NCBI GenBank assembly: GCA_032622095.1
Contig: CP136069.1
Span: 46,290,194 to 46,354,193, forward strand
Direction of reading: 5' to 3'
Source: Siphonodentalium dalli
Taxonomy: Eukaryota; Mollusca; Scaphopoda; Gadilida; Siphonodentaliidae
DNA: 64,000 nt
Part shown: one piece after another, positions 45,896-56,792 of the stretch
Position numbering within the stretch: position 1 is the stretch's first letter
Layout of the letters: each line of letters starts with the position of its first letter
The notes under the pieces: generated by a model
What the model saw: only the letters and a program-made list of their open reading frames with translations
The model's database searches: none
Told to the model about the DNA's origin: nothing
Position numbers and translations under genes: made by a program

Positions 45896-46169
45896 TTAAC
45901 CCTTCCATGACTGGGGCTTCTTGAAATTTTTTGTAAACCCTGTGCCAATGCATTCTCTTACATATATAAAGATCCTGTGCCAGTGCATTCTCTTATATAT
46001 GAGTCTCCCATATGTATCCTCACATATATGAGAGAATACATTGGCCTAACAATATTTACCTCGACCTTGTAAACCAGTGCATTCTCTTATATATGCAGGG
46101 CTCCCTATGGGAGACTCATGTATAAGAGAATGCACTGTCACAGGTTTTTTAATTCTGCAAACAGGTTAA
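45896..46169. mobile_element. Relative of the TTAA foldback MITE
   Basis: TTAACCC at the left and GGTTAA at the right bound hairpins of the same words as 19723-20121 (CCAGTGCATTCTCTTATATA and inverses, with GGGAGACTCAT-type loops). It is diverged and rearranged, with three stem units instead of two. Confidence 0.65.
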
Positions 46170-46459
46170 TATAATTTATCTTGGCAAAATATGGACAAAC
46201 TGATTATAAGTCTTCAACAAAGATGCCTTCTGACATTCTCTGTACGCGGTTACATATTATACAAAGTTTGAAAGCTTTGTGCAATTAATTTGCCAGTTAA
46301 TTACTAATATTATGGAGTCACTCATTCGTAGCTCTATTCATTCATCAATTCAATATTAACTAAAAAATAGTATGAAACTATAATCGATGTAAACAATGTT
46401 TCATTGTGTTGACATTTCGCTCTTCAAGTTTGAAAATCTTCTGGCTTGTGGAACAGTTT

Positions 46460-46740
46460 GTTAAGGGCGCTTAAGTGCAAATAAATAATAAATGTGAAAA
46501 GGGCCTCCCATAAATACTAGCAACTATGGGAGGCCCTTTTCTATGGGAGGCCAAATTCACATTTAATAAAAACGAATTGATTGCGCTTAAGCGCAATTGA
46601 TTGCACTTAAGCGCAAATACCACATATTGTGCTTAAGCGCAAATAGGGCATTTACGCTTAAGCGTAATTAATTACGCTTAAGCGCAATTAATTGCGCTTA
46701 AGCGCAATCAATTGCGCTTAAGCATAATTGTGACTCCTAT
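46460..46740. repeat. Palindrome array, GCGCTTAAGCGC, block 1
   Basis: About eight palindromes of the form TTGCGCTTAAGCGCAA or one-base variants are spaced mostly 20-25 bp apart. The block also contains a hairpin of TATGGGAGGCCC and its inverse at about 46507-46552. Confidence 0.85.
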
Positions 46741-47760
46741 CTAACCTACCCATAAACTATTAGCATGACCTGGTGTATCACCTAGCAACACAAGATGAGC
46801 ATTGGGCTAATTTTGACCTGTACTCAACAGTCAACTGTGAGTATGTGTTCAACAAGGAGAATCCCTAATTACATATTATCAGCATCCCTCTATCCAAATA
46901 ATTGATGTCGCCTTCCCGGAGCTCTAGTAATTTTTTGTATGATGTTTTTAATGTATTTTTGCACAGATTTGAGCCTTTACTATGGTAATATCCTATACAT
47001 GCGGTGTCACTGCATGGGGGCTTTCTTACCTCATACAGTAATGCTCTAATTGATCGACTTCTTACCCACAGCAGAATTATGGGTAACTTTTCAGGATTTA
47101 GTCGGAAATATGGCTTGTTGCCATTCATCGAAAAGCTCTTGAGAGCTTTCCGATTAATGGCCACAAGCCATATTTCCGACTAAATCCTGAAAAGTTATCC
47201 ATAATTCTGCTGTGGTTAAGGAGTCGATTAATTAGAGCATTACTGTATGGTTTACTTATTGACTTAAATCAGGGGGAAAAAACCCTATTTTCATATTATC
47301 AGCATCCCTGTCCAAAAATGGTGTGTAATTACTGGAGCTTTGGTGTCTCAGTCCTGGAGCTCTAATTTTTCTTATTAAATCAGCTTCTCTTGCACAAATC
47401 TATAGTATTTCCATGATCATATAGTGTGAATGTGGTGTCACCGAGGGCTTGCTTCCCTCATATGGTGTGCCTGTATACTCGAAAATTGAAGAAAATCAAT
47501 GTCGCCCCGACTAATACAGAAAGTAATGCTATTGCAAGTAGCCCCAACTAATATATACCGAAGATAATATAATGCTATCACGAGTCGCTCCAACTATTTA
47601 AAACAGAAGGTGATACTATTGTGAGTCAGCCATTTTGATAAAGAAGTTGGGCTAGCTCCCTACCCATCCAAACCAATGAAACCAAGAGGTGACATGTCAA
47701 TAGGAGTTAATGCTAAGTTATGGAGAAACCTATTTATTCACCAGGGGTGTTTTGTTACAT
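46741..47760. repeat. Inverted and direct repeats between palindrome blocks
   Basis: 47037-47116 and about 47158-47245 are inverse copies (arms about 80-88 bp, sharing CCATATTTCCGACTAAATCC and its inverse). About 46865-47050 and 47295-47465 are diverged direct copies (ATTATCAGCATCCCT..., GGAGCTCTA). The remainder, 47466-47760, is non-coding. Confidence 0.7.
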
Positions 47761-47769
47761 ATAACCATG

Positions 47770-47965
47770 AATTGCGCTTAAGCTCAATTGTGCTTAAGCG
47801 CAATTGATTGTGCTTAAGCACAATTAATTATTAAATGTGAATTAGGCCTCCCATACTTTTCACATTTATTATTTATTTACGCTTAAGGTCAAATCATTTG
47901 CGCTTAAGCGCAACTAGATAATTTTTGCGCTTAAGTGGAAATCATTTGCGCTTAAGCGCAAATAA
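47770..47965. repeat. Palindrome array, GCGCTTAAGCGC, block 2
   Basis: Seven palindromes, perfect or with 1-2 changes, with GGCCTCCCATACTTTTCACA in the middle. The same GGCCTCCCATA and TGTGAAAAGG-type words border blocks 1 and 3. Confidence 0.85.
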
Positions 47966-48204
47966 AAATTAATATGCATTGATCCCCCTGAATTAATTTT
48001 AAATGGCACAGGCCTAAACACATCACTAAAGTTTATATAGCCCCACCATATGAGGGAAAAAATCCCCCAGTAACCCCAAGATCTGTTGTATGACCATGGA
48101 AATGGTATAGATCTGTGCAGGATATGTCTCTTTTATAAAATATAATATATCTCTGGGATGGAGACACAAATTCTTGGGGACAGGGATGCTGATATTATGA
48201 AAAT

Positions 48205-48370
48205 AGGGGTTAAGCGCAAATAAATTGATAGCCACATATTTGCGCTTAAGCGTAAATGATTTGCGCTTAAGCACAAATGATTTGTGCTTAAGCGCAAATG
48301 ATTTACACTTAAGCACAAATATTTGCGCTTAAGCGCAAATAAATAATAAATGTGAAAAGGGCCTCCCATA
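48205..48370. repeat. Palindrome array, GCGCTTAAGCGC, block 3
   Basis: Six palindromes at about 21-bp spacing. A minus-strand open frame through them gives a repeated Leu-Lys-(Arg/His)-Lys-Ser-Phe pattern, which is an artefact of the DNA repeat. The block ends with AATAAATAATAAATGTGAAA and GGGCCTCCCATA, identical to the start of block 1. Confidence 0.85.
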
Positions 48371-49590
48371 AGCAATAAGTAAAATTAATAAACAATTATT
48401 TATTAACATATTAAATAATAATCAAAATTAAATAGCTCAGCAATATCCCCTTGCTAGCTGGATATCGCCAACTGATTTGGACTTGTGAACTGCTCGTTTC
48501 ATTCGCTTAATTCACGTCACTAGTCCAGACTCCAGTGCATTTATGAGAAAAAATTCCAAGCCCCTAACTAATTGCAACATAATTTGTTTTTGCTGAAATA
48601 AGTGCCGGCACATAAACCCTCCATAAACAACAAACTAAATATCAGCAAAAATCTGAAAAAAAGGAAATAGTAAATTTCGTGATAAAAATTTGGGAAAATT
48701 TGCTGAAATCATCAATTTATGGATATTCATGGATGTATATCAAAACATTAAATTCATATGTCATACAAATATCATGCCTATTTTGTCAAACTCAATTTGC
48801 TGAATCCAGAACTGAAAACCGTTCCCAGATTCGTTAAGTATTTTTCGAATTGTATGCCTTCAAATACGCGTTTACCTGATAATCATTTCGGCCAATTTGG
48901 CCGGTTACTTCATGTGAGTTTTTCATCTGACGTGTGTGTCGGAATAATGATATGGAGGATTTATGTAAATGTTAGCCCAAACTACATTTCCAAGTAACGA
49001 TGGTTTTGTTGTTTATTTTGAGGAATAATACCGCGTCAGATGAATTCAGCCCAAATATGTTAACAGTTGTCGTGTAAAACATTCGGCAGTAAGTTAGCGT
49101 TATTTAGTATTTGTGGATGTCCTTTAACATGGGGAAAATAGACTACTGCGCTTGAACGAGCATGTGAATTGTCGTTTTTAATGTATAGCAACTTTATAAT
49201 CAATAACAGAGGCATTCTCTGTCAAATAAGGTCGCTCTATTTACGATACCAATTGGGGAACTTTGTAAATTAAATTACGCGTAAACTTAACCTGCTGCAA
49301 ATAGAAAAGGTGTCGGAATCGGCGTACTCGCCCCATGGGCTAACTCGCCCAATCGGCGCGTGCCAACTCGGAATAAAAGGCCAACTCGGAATAAAAGATG
49401 CATACGGGGTGTTATATGGCGTTTGGCCCGTTGTTTCTCAATGAATATTATTGAAATTTGGTGTATATGTCCGGGCTGGGACATGGAATACAACAACGTT
49501 TGAATTGTTTTTAAATTTACAAATTTGTTGATTTTATTCATTTTGTTTTCGTTCTGAAACACACTATAAAGTGTATATAATATAATAACG
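48371..49590. other. Non-coding stretch
   Basis: No supported gene. GCCAACTCGGAATAAAA occurs twice in tandem near 49363-49400. A 79-codon ATG frame at 48758 has no motif. Confidence 0.4.
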
Positions 49591-49890
49591 AACACGAGAC
49601 ATACATAATTTATGAACTGTTAACAAAAGATATCAAATTCAATACATGACAAAGATGACTCAGTGGAGTTTATAAAGTGAACATAAAAACATTGAGGTAA
49701 GAATCTTTTTAAGGAATTCAACTTTATTTAATGATAATAAACACATAAATTAAAATAACAAACATGAGACATACATGATTTATAAACTGTTAACAACAGA
49801 TATCAAACTCAATACATGACAAAGATGACTCAGTGAAGTTTATAAAGTGAACATAAAAATATTAAGGTAAAAATCTTTTTAAGCATTACT
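49591..49890. repeat. Tandem duplication, 170-bp period
   Basis: AACACGAGACATACATAATT at 49591 recurs as AACATGAGACATACATGATT at 49761. Both are followed by GACAAAGATGACTCAGTG and TTATAAAGTGAACATAAAAA. Divergence is a few percent. The second unit is also where the duplicated segment ending the window begins. Confidence 0.8.
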
Positions 49891-51046
49891 AAACCGTTTA
49901 GCACAGTCCACTTCACTCATCCGATCATCACTAAACTTAATATTTATCTTGATATTGATCTATCAGATGAGAGCTATCAAATATTTTTTAGGAAAAAATG
50001 GTCGCCAGCGGCCATATTGCATTTACGTTATATGTTATCGCGTCATGTCGATATCTAGTATTACTTAGAAATTTCACCTTTCCAGATTCATAATTGCTCC
50101 ATTGACTGTAACAGATGGAATTATTCCCCTCTTCGGATAGAGTGTCACTGAAACTTTATTTTGTCATACTGTCTGTATAGTCACTGATTATATATGGCAA
50201 TAATCTGTAATAAGATGTAGCACTATTTTATTTTATATTTACATGCAGTGCTGTTTTTATACAACAATTCTAATCCCCCCTAGATCATCATGTGATCGAC
50301 CATACATCGCGCGAGGACCTGGTTGAATTAAGGGGGGTTTTTATGGATAACTTCTGTCCTCAAGCTAGATTATACTTATGACATTTAATGGCATGTTTCT
50401 AACGTGGAGGGTTAGATATGCGTGAGACACCACCACTCTTCAATTCACACCAAGTTATCAGCTGTCATATTCGGATATTAGAACCCATAGCCATGATATA
50501 TGGTTTATTTTGTGTATACTAGTAATATTGTTATTTTCAGTACCTTTATATACCAGTACTGTGTATAACAATACATATACATTAATCCATGTATACATGT
50601 ATATTGATTCAACGGATTCAGTGGTTTTGTCCATCAGTCTATCAAATTTGCGGGGAAAACATGGCCACAAGCAGTACACCCTGTTAAATTTCGAATTTGA
50701 ATCAATTGGCGCACCCTGCAGCCAGCTTTTATTGGAGAACTTTTTCTCATGTGGATAGTTTGGGTCACCGCTAGATGTGAGCCATGTTTTGTTCTCAAGC
50801 TGTCCTTGTGAAGACATCACTGCCAGCGGTGATCTTGAATTTTACTATTTTTATGGCTAAATAATTTGGTTGATCCTACAGACGACACCCCTTGTCCGAT
50901 CGTCACCAGATTCCACAATGATCTTCTGGATAACCAGGGGGAGAGTAATCTAATTTTCCCGAATTTCGTTAAAAAACATTACCACAGGCAGCAATTTGGT
51001 ATCTTACTGTTTGATCCTCTTTTGCGTGACTGAATTGTTTAGCAAC
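49747..51046 (+). repeat. Duplicated segment, copy 1
   Basis: 1,300 bp match 62701-64000 with a constant offset of 12,954 bp; only about three substitutions were noticed (near 50404, 50416 and 50951). Within it, diverged sub-repeats recur (AAAATGGTCGCCAGCGGCCA near 49999; related text near 50660 and 51140). A 120-codon minus frame (50458-50820) is duplicated along with the DNA and has no recognised domain. Confidence 0.9.
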
Positions 51047-51470
51047 TGTACAGTCATATCCCTCATCTGATAGTCACCACACTTTATATTGATCTTCGGG
51101 CTGACAACTAGATGGGAGCTATCGAATGCTTTGAATTTTTTTGGAAAACATTGTCGCCAGCAGTCATCTTCTATTTTGGTTTTTATATACATGTATATCT
51201 CTTCATTCGGATAGCCAGTATTACGTAGGTACTTCAACTTTCCGCATTCCTGTCATCATTTGAAATATAAAAATTTACCTGATACCATGCACCCTTCAAA
51301 ATTTGTTTCGTCGTATCTATTTTAATGACCCGTATGGTAATATTGATACAGATATATTTGTCAAACATGTCTTTGTACAATATACAGGTATTTAGTTTGT
51401 AACTAAATCTAGAAATATATAATAGTAGCTGGTGGACCCTACTTCGTCCGGGATGTTCCCCTCTGATTTT
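51047..51470. other. Non-coding stretch with sub-repeats
   Basis: It contains a diverged copy of 49960-50090 (about 51080-51240: GAGCTATC..., GTCGCCAGCAGTCATC, CCAGTATTACGTAG). No gene is seen. Confidence 0.4.
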
Positions 51471-51479
51471 CGGAGAATT

Positions 51480-51680
51480 GCCCGATTTGACCTTGAATTG
51501 ACAATTTTGAATGTCAAGATCAGGTCAGGGTCATAATTTGACCCACCCGAAACACTCCTGGGACAAAAGTAACAGTAGGTATTATATTTCGTTGAAATAC
51601 TTCGTTTTACCAGATTTGACCTTGAATTGATCTTTTTGAATGTCAAAGTCAGGTCGGGATCAAGATTTGACCCGTCCAAA
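51480..51680. repeat. Tandem duplication, 131-bp period
   Basis: GATTTGACCTTGAATTGA, then TTTTGAATGTCAA, AGGTC(A/G)GG and TTTGACCC, occurs at about 51483 and 51613. TGACC/GGTCA words are frequent throughout 51480-51860. Confidence 0.7.
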
Positions 51681-52149
51681 TAGTCCAGAAACATGCCTAC
51701 ATCAGCACGTTCGAGAACATGGTCCCACGTGAAATTGGACCCGTCAATATTGCTCCCGGGATCGAAGTAGTCCTACACACAAATTTTTAGTCGGATCGGT
51801 CAAGGTCCAGAAACATGCCTATGAGCGAGGTCAAGTTGACACGTTAAATACCAAATCCGAGTCGGATCAGTCGAGCAGTGTTAGAGTCTATAACACATAC
51901 ACACATGCATTCATGCATACACACATACATACAGACAGGTGTTCCAAAATGTATAATCGATAGCTACAACAATTCTATGGTAGATAGTTCACGGCCGACC
52001 TGATGCATGCATCTTAGTTTTCTTGTAATGTTGTGATGTTGGGACCTCAATTTTGCAGAATGATTCAATGAGCCAAATACCATATCTTATGGTTAATTAT
52101 TTAAAAGACTACAGCAAACTGGAGGGCTTTTTTCCGTGTTTTAGTAATT
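51681..52149. other. Non-coding stretch
   Basis: A short CACA/CATA-rich run lies near 51893-51930. Nothing else is evident. Confidence 0.4.
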
Positions 52150-52290
52150 ACAACATTAGATGAAAAACAATATATTAATATGCGTATCTGTGATTAAGAA
52201 GAAAATTTATGCTTTATGGTATGGACTTATTACTGTATTAGCCAAAATTGCCTCTGAGTCTGACACTGGAACTGTGTGATGAAAACGTTC
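52150..52290. repeat. Dispersed repeat shared with 44760-44915
   Basis: Same ordered words as the copy at 44760, moderately diverged. Confidence 0.5.
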
Positions 52291-52558
52291 AGAATCGACA
52301 ATCGATTGAATCGAATCATGATTCATATATCTCGAAACAGCGCACAACTCTATGATATTAAATGATTTTTCATTTAAGTGCAATAATGCCGTTTTAGCGT
52401 TTCTAAATTTCCAAAACTGTCGAAAATGTAAATTTGTAACGCAAGGTAACGTAACAAAAACGTACGCAAAGTAGTCAAGTACGTATATTGAGCATGATGC
52501 TTTCTCGTTTCTATGGTGTTATAACTTCCGGCGAGTCATGCGCAGAAGTATCGCCTAA

Positions 52559-53578
52559 TCACGGATAGCAGCTATCCTCCACCGTTTTCGAAATGGTCGA
52601 CATTGCCGTCTGGCTGGAGTGAACAGATCGTTCCTCCTTCACGCATATCCTCATTAATGTTTTTCTGTAAACAGACGACGTCGACATCAGGATGTAAAAA
52701 TTCTGAGCAAAATTTAGCAACATTATCGCATTGCAAATGTGCCACATGAAGTCGACTAGTCTCTTCCTTTCTCTGTCATAGAGATGCGGATAGGACTCCA
52801 CGTAGACGAACTCCACTAATTCGACGACGGCCTTGGGAAACAGCGCAACAAACGACACCATTGCCACGGCAACGAGCGCGATACTCGTACGATCAACAGC
52901 TTGTTTCGTGTCCGAGTGTCCATGACGGGTGCTCTCCCCTTTAAACGCTGCCATCTGTCTGCGCAGGGTTATTATCGTCCACGTGGTCACGACGAAGATG
53001 ATCAGCAACGGTATGTGAGTTTTTAGAATCAGGCCAGCGATAAAGAAGGAGACGGCATGCTCCTCAAACGGTTTACAAAAGTCAGCATCTACATAACATG
53101 CCGTCTCGGATGCGCATATTAAGCCATAAAGCTCAAATGCTGCGATGGCTACGATCAGGGTACAGATGTTAATCGGTCGAGCCCAAGTGCCGCCACCAAC
53201 CAGGGGGAGATCGACCCCGTGGAACTTCTCCAGAGTATCTTCAGTGACTGTTTGCATAAGAACGAATGTGTCGAAGAAAGCTATGTATCTCAAGTACACT
53301 GAATGTGAGAATTTCCCGAATGACTTCAAGCTCATGAACACGAGGATCATCGCATTACCTATCGCTCCAATCACGGCAATACACACTATAACCACGGCAT
53401 ACGTTTTTTGGTCTATCAATTTCTACAGCCCTGACCCCACCGTTAGGTCACTGTTCGGGTCGTCCGTAGAATCTACAGTCCATGTAACATTTATATCTGG
53501 AATCTCCGTAGAAATATTCCATAAAGTTATGACATTTGTGTCATTGGTCGAATCCAGTGACGAATTGAAATCAGTCAT
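52559..53578 (-). pseudogene. Rhodopsin-family GPCR, intronless, with internal TAG and apparent loss of TM3
   Basis: From ATG at 53576-53578 (an in-frame TAG lies nine codons upstream) to TGA at 52559 the frame is 340 codons. Residues 1-51 form an ectodomain with four N-glycosylation sequons (NSS, NDT, NIS, NVT). Codon 52 is TAG (53423-53425). TM1 follows with a GN motif (GAIGNAMILVFM). TM2 carries FFDTFVLM, and an ECL2-like ETACYVDADF precedes TM5. TM6 and TM7 end with NFAQNFYIL in the NPxxY position. There is no DRY box, and only about six hydrophobic segments; the text jumps from the TM2-ECL1 region to what looks like the ICL2-TM4 region, suggesting an in-frame loss of about 45 residues. 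It resembles peptide (FMRFamide-like) orphan receptors of invertebrates. The combined defects favour a recently decayed receptor, though TAG readthrough, an unrecognised intron or a sequence error cannot be excluded. Confidence 0.75.
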
Positions 53579-54225
53579 GTTTAGTCCAATCAGCACGTGG
53601 TTCTACCTAGAAATAATTTGTTTCAACTTGTTTGTGTCTGATGAAGTGTTAGTTTCAACATACTAAAACCCAAGTTTCAAATCGTATGCCATCTCTTATA
53701 ATTAACGGTCAAATAGAGCGGCACGCTACCATAACATGAGTGCTTTAGTTTTAGTGGTAGACAGGGTTCACGATGTTGGTGGCCAAGTTGGCTATTTTTT
53801 TGGGAAAATGACCATAGAAACCTCTTTGAATATCATCAGATCTCACTCAATTCAATTCAATTTAATTACTCTTCATCATGTTGAATATTACAGATTATGT
53901 GGATCATTACAATATAATAATACATATATATACTATATAGCGTGCGATGCATGATGATTTTTGATTGATTATTATGTGCAAGATAATACACAATATATAG
54001 TGAATTTCAACAACTATTTAATTCAACAACCCATGGCGGTGTCCTAACGTATGAGGTTATAGAATGCCTCATGGGAGCCTAAACTATGCTAAAGAATGGC
54101 ATAATCCTTTTAATGAACAGTGAAATGTTTTGTGTGCTCTCCCCCTCCACTAAACCCTTTATAGTTGCTCGTCAGACGTCAGTGTATGTTTGGGTAACAA
54201 TTTCCTAGAAGTCAAAACAAATATT
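53579..54225. other. Intergenic stretch between GPCR and Penelope-like element
   Basis: No gene is seen. The frame 53145-53666 on the plus strand is the antisense of the receptor. About 53770-53815 echoes the GGCCAAGTTGGC / GGGAAAATG sub-repeat of the 50-kb region. Confidence 0.4.
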
Positions 54226-54413
54226 ATATATATTTGGAAAGTGTGGAGGGCGCTGGCACAGGTCGGTTATCCGATTTCTTATGTAATTATTTCTATGGAA
54301 CTAGCTAAATTTTGTTAGGTTGTGTCGGAAATTGACATAAAATATATTTGTTGAGCACAAACAAAGGATAATGATGTTGAAATTGCTAAAAAGCTAATTG
54401 AACTGCGTGTTAA

Positions 54414-56792
54414 TCAAGGTCTGAGTCTAGATCGAACGAGCATATCTCTCAAACTGGGATTTTTCTTGTAGGCAATAATAACCCGTTTGTCGAGAGGCTC
54501 GGTCAATTTAGTGTTTAATAATGCAAAGTTTTTTCTGAAAATGTTTGCGATTTCAACATTTCTACGATTGTAGATCAAAGGAAAGCACAAGAAATTTCGA
54601 GAAACACCTTTGTAGTCAATGTTAAGTCCGAACGGAAGATATGTTTTAAGTACGCCCATCCAATGATTTTCGCGTTCTAGGCGTATTGAATCGGTTTGGT
54701 CTTCGTCGGCTAGAATTGGTGTCTGTTCTATTGGCTGAAAGCTGAAATGGGATTTAATGTCATGATTAGATGAGTTGAAATGATCGGAAATTTGCATGTC
54801 GAGTTTTTTGCGAACACTGGAAAGATGATTAGACATTCTAACTTTGAGAGAGGTTTTTGTTTGTCCAACATATTGTATACGGCATCTTTTGCATGTGATT
54901 AAGTAAATTACATTTTTAGAATCACAATTAAGTTCGCTATGCATTTGATACGATATGCGTGTTTGTTCGCTGGTGAAAGTGTTACTAGTATTGATATATC
55001 CTATTGTATTGATGTAACATCGTTTTTTGTGACAAAATGAGGCTGAACCATTACCCAACACCGGTCGATTGTGCCGTATCCTTGTTGGCTCAGTCGATGT
55101 TGGGTCATGGCGTAACGATTCCAATTCTCTGAGAGTTTCGGACTTTACTTGGCGCAGTAATCTACTAGAGTAGCCGCGCGGTCGTAAAGCCTGGAACAGC
55201 ACTGAACAAGCTTGATTTAGGTCGCTTCTGTTCGTGCAGTTCCGGTGGTATCGAATTATTTGAGATTTAATCAATCCATTGAACAGTTTTGGCGGATGGA
55301 AAGATTTACGATGAAGAAGCTGGTGAGAGTCCGTTGGTTTCGTAAAAAGTTTTGTATCTAAAATGTTGCATGATGTAAATTGTGGGCCCTTAAATATTGT
55401 TAAATCAAGGAAATCAATGCTGGTTTGCGATATTGATTCTTTGAGTTTGATTGATTCGTCATGACTGTTCAAGATGTCCAAGAACACCCTAAACTCATCC
55501 AGACCATGAGTCCAAATGATAAATATGTCGTCCAAGAATCTGTAATAGGCTAATGGTTGTTTATCAGATTTGGCTAAGGCGCCTTTCTCCCACTCTGCAA
55601 CAAAAATTGAGGCAAAATTAGGACTAAACTTCTTGCCCATACTGCAGCCGGAGACCTGTAAATAATATCGTCCATTAAATTCAAAGTCATTCCCTTTAAG
55701 AGAAAGTTCTAATAATTGAAGTAGTTCATCTCCAGGTCTATGAGGATCATGGTGGAAATCAAATGCATTCTTAATTGACTTTAATCCGGCATCGATTCCA
55801 ATATTTGTATACATAGATTCCACGTCGAGACTAATTAGGTAAGCAGAAGATGGAACTTCAATTTTCGACAATTTAATGAGGAAGTCCTCCGTGTCTTTTA
55901 GATAGCTCGGATGGCGGGTAGCAATTGGTTTCAAATAGAAATCAATAAACTCCGAAATGTGGTACGACTCCGAAGCCACGTCGCTGATGATGGGGCGACC
56001 GGGTGGTGTGTATGGATTAGTCCAACAGCTCAAAGGTTTGTGTATTTTAGGTAGCAAATAAAATGTCCTATTATTGGATTCAGGTTTTGCAATTAGATAC
56101 TGAACATGTTTTTTCTTTAACACGTCCTGGTCCAGCAAGCTTTTGAGAATGAGATTGAATTTTAAAACATTGGATTTCCAAATTGGCTCATCCAATGGTT
56201 TGTAATATTTAGTGTTGCTTAATTGGCGCGTCGCTTCTAGAATGTAATTTTCTTTAGACATGATGATGAGCGAGCTGCCTTTGTCACAAGGTTTGATTAC
56301 AATGTTTTTATTGCTGCGAAGAGTTTTTAGTGCAGTTCTTTCAACTTTAGTGAGGTTATCCTCGTTGTGAAATTTTGGTAAATTTGTGATGTCGGTTTTG
56401 ACTAAGCCAGCGACCTCGGGAATGGAGTGGTCAATCTGGCGATCAGAGGGGGTCCATATCGAAGGTTCTTTAAATTGATCTTTTAAACCTGTCGAATTGC
56501 GAAAGAAATCAGCCATAGCTGTTACTTCCCTAAATTGCATGCTTGCTGGACCGCCGTTCATTTCCATGGCATACATAGAGTCTGGTAAAACCAATGTTCC
56601 ATCCTCCGTCTCAACAACATGTGGTGTTTCTTTGAGATCGGGTGGGGTAGGAACAAAGGTTAGACCATACCTAAGTATCGATTTCTCACCAGCGCTCAGG
56701 GAAAGGTCGGGTACAAGATTGACTATCTCGGTGCCGAGACCGACTCTTTCCGCATGGCTGATGCCCTTCTGAGGAATTAGTTTAAATGACCT
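54414..56792 (-). CDS. Penelope-like reverse transcriptase with GIY-YIG endonuclease (copy 1)
   Basis: The open frame begins after a TAA at 56793-56795 and has 792 sense codons but no ATG in the first 66 or more; the first near-cognate TTG (56592) lies inside conserved sequence. Residues 29-50 contain LSAGEKSILRYGLTFVPTP, the conserved Penelope N-terminal motif, so the frame must be entered upstream. The RT domain follows: LPKIHKP near 247, motif A LDVESMYTN (Asp323), motif B SGCSMGKKFSP near 381, motif C YRFLDD (Asp421, Asp422). A Cys cluster (587, 592, 623, 634, 637) precedes and enters the GIY-YIG nuclease: VIYLI near 628, YVGQTKTSLKVRM near 641 with candidate catalytic Arg652, and a candidate Glu at 706/708 before HWMGVL. 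In this family the protein nicks target DNA and copies the RNA onto it. No stop or frameshift interrupts the frame, so this copy could be functional. Entry is probably by -1 frameshifting at 56780-56786. Confidence 0.92.
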   Translation of the reverse strand, partial: RSFKLIPQKGISHAERVGLGTEIVNLVPDLSLSAGEKSILRYGLTFVPTPPDLKETPHVVETEDGTLVLPDSMYAMEMNGGPASMQFREVTAMADFFRNSTGLKDQFKEPSIWTPSDRQIDHSIPEVAGLVKTDITNLPKFHNEDNLTKVERTALKTLRSNKNIVIKPCDKGSSLIIMSKENYILEATRQLSNTKYYKPLDEPIWKSNVLKFNLILKSLLDQDVLKKKHVQYLIAKPESNNRTFYLLPKIHKPLSCWTNPYTPPGRPIISDVASESYHISEFIDFYLKPIATRHPSYLKDTEDFLIKLSKIEVPSSAYLISLDVESMYTNIGIDAGLKSIKNAFDFHHDPHRPGDELLQLLELSLKGNDFEFNGRYYLQVSGCSMGKKFSPNFASIFVAEWEKGALAKSDKQPLAYYRFLDDIFIIWTHGLDEFRVFLDILNSHDESIKLKESISQTSIDFLDLTIFKGPQFTSCNILDTKLFTKPTDSHQLLHRKSFHPPKLFNGLIKSQIIRYHRNCTNRSDLNQACSVLFQALRPRGYSSRLLRQVKSETLRELESLRHDPTSTEPTRIRHNRPVLGNGSASFCHKKRCYINTIGYINTSNTFTSEQTRISYQMHSELNCDSKNVIYLITCKRCRIQYVGQTKTSLKVRMSNHLSSVRKKLDMQISDHFNSSNHDIKSHFSFQPIEQTPILADEDQTDSIRLERENHWMGVLKTYLPFGLNIDYKGVSRNFLCFPLIYNRRNVEIANIFRKNFALLNTKLTEPLDKRVIIAYKKNPSLRDMLVRSRLRP

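Noticed and set aside
46460-48370. CRISPR-like array of palindromic repeats with spacers
   Set aside because: The repeats are only 12-16 bp, spacers vary irregularly and are as short as a few bases, the genome is animal, and there are no cas genes.
48026-48375. Lys/Phe/Leu-rich repetitive proteins on the minus strand
   Set aside because: The repeat pattern is a translation of the GCGCTTAAGCGC palindromes.
50458-50820. 120-codon minus frame conserved at 63412-63774
   Set aside because: It is kept only because the whole 1.3-kb segment is duplicated almost unchanged. No domain, and it overlaps diverged non-coding sub-repeats.
53145-53666. 173-codon plus-strand frame
   Set aside because: It is the antisense of the GPCR ectodomain and TM1 and reflects the codon pattern of the real frame.
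54414-56594. Start of the Penelope RT at TTG 56592-56594
   Set aside because: Conserved Penelope N-terminal residues lie upstream of it in the same frame, so it is not the true N-terminus.
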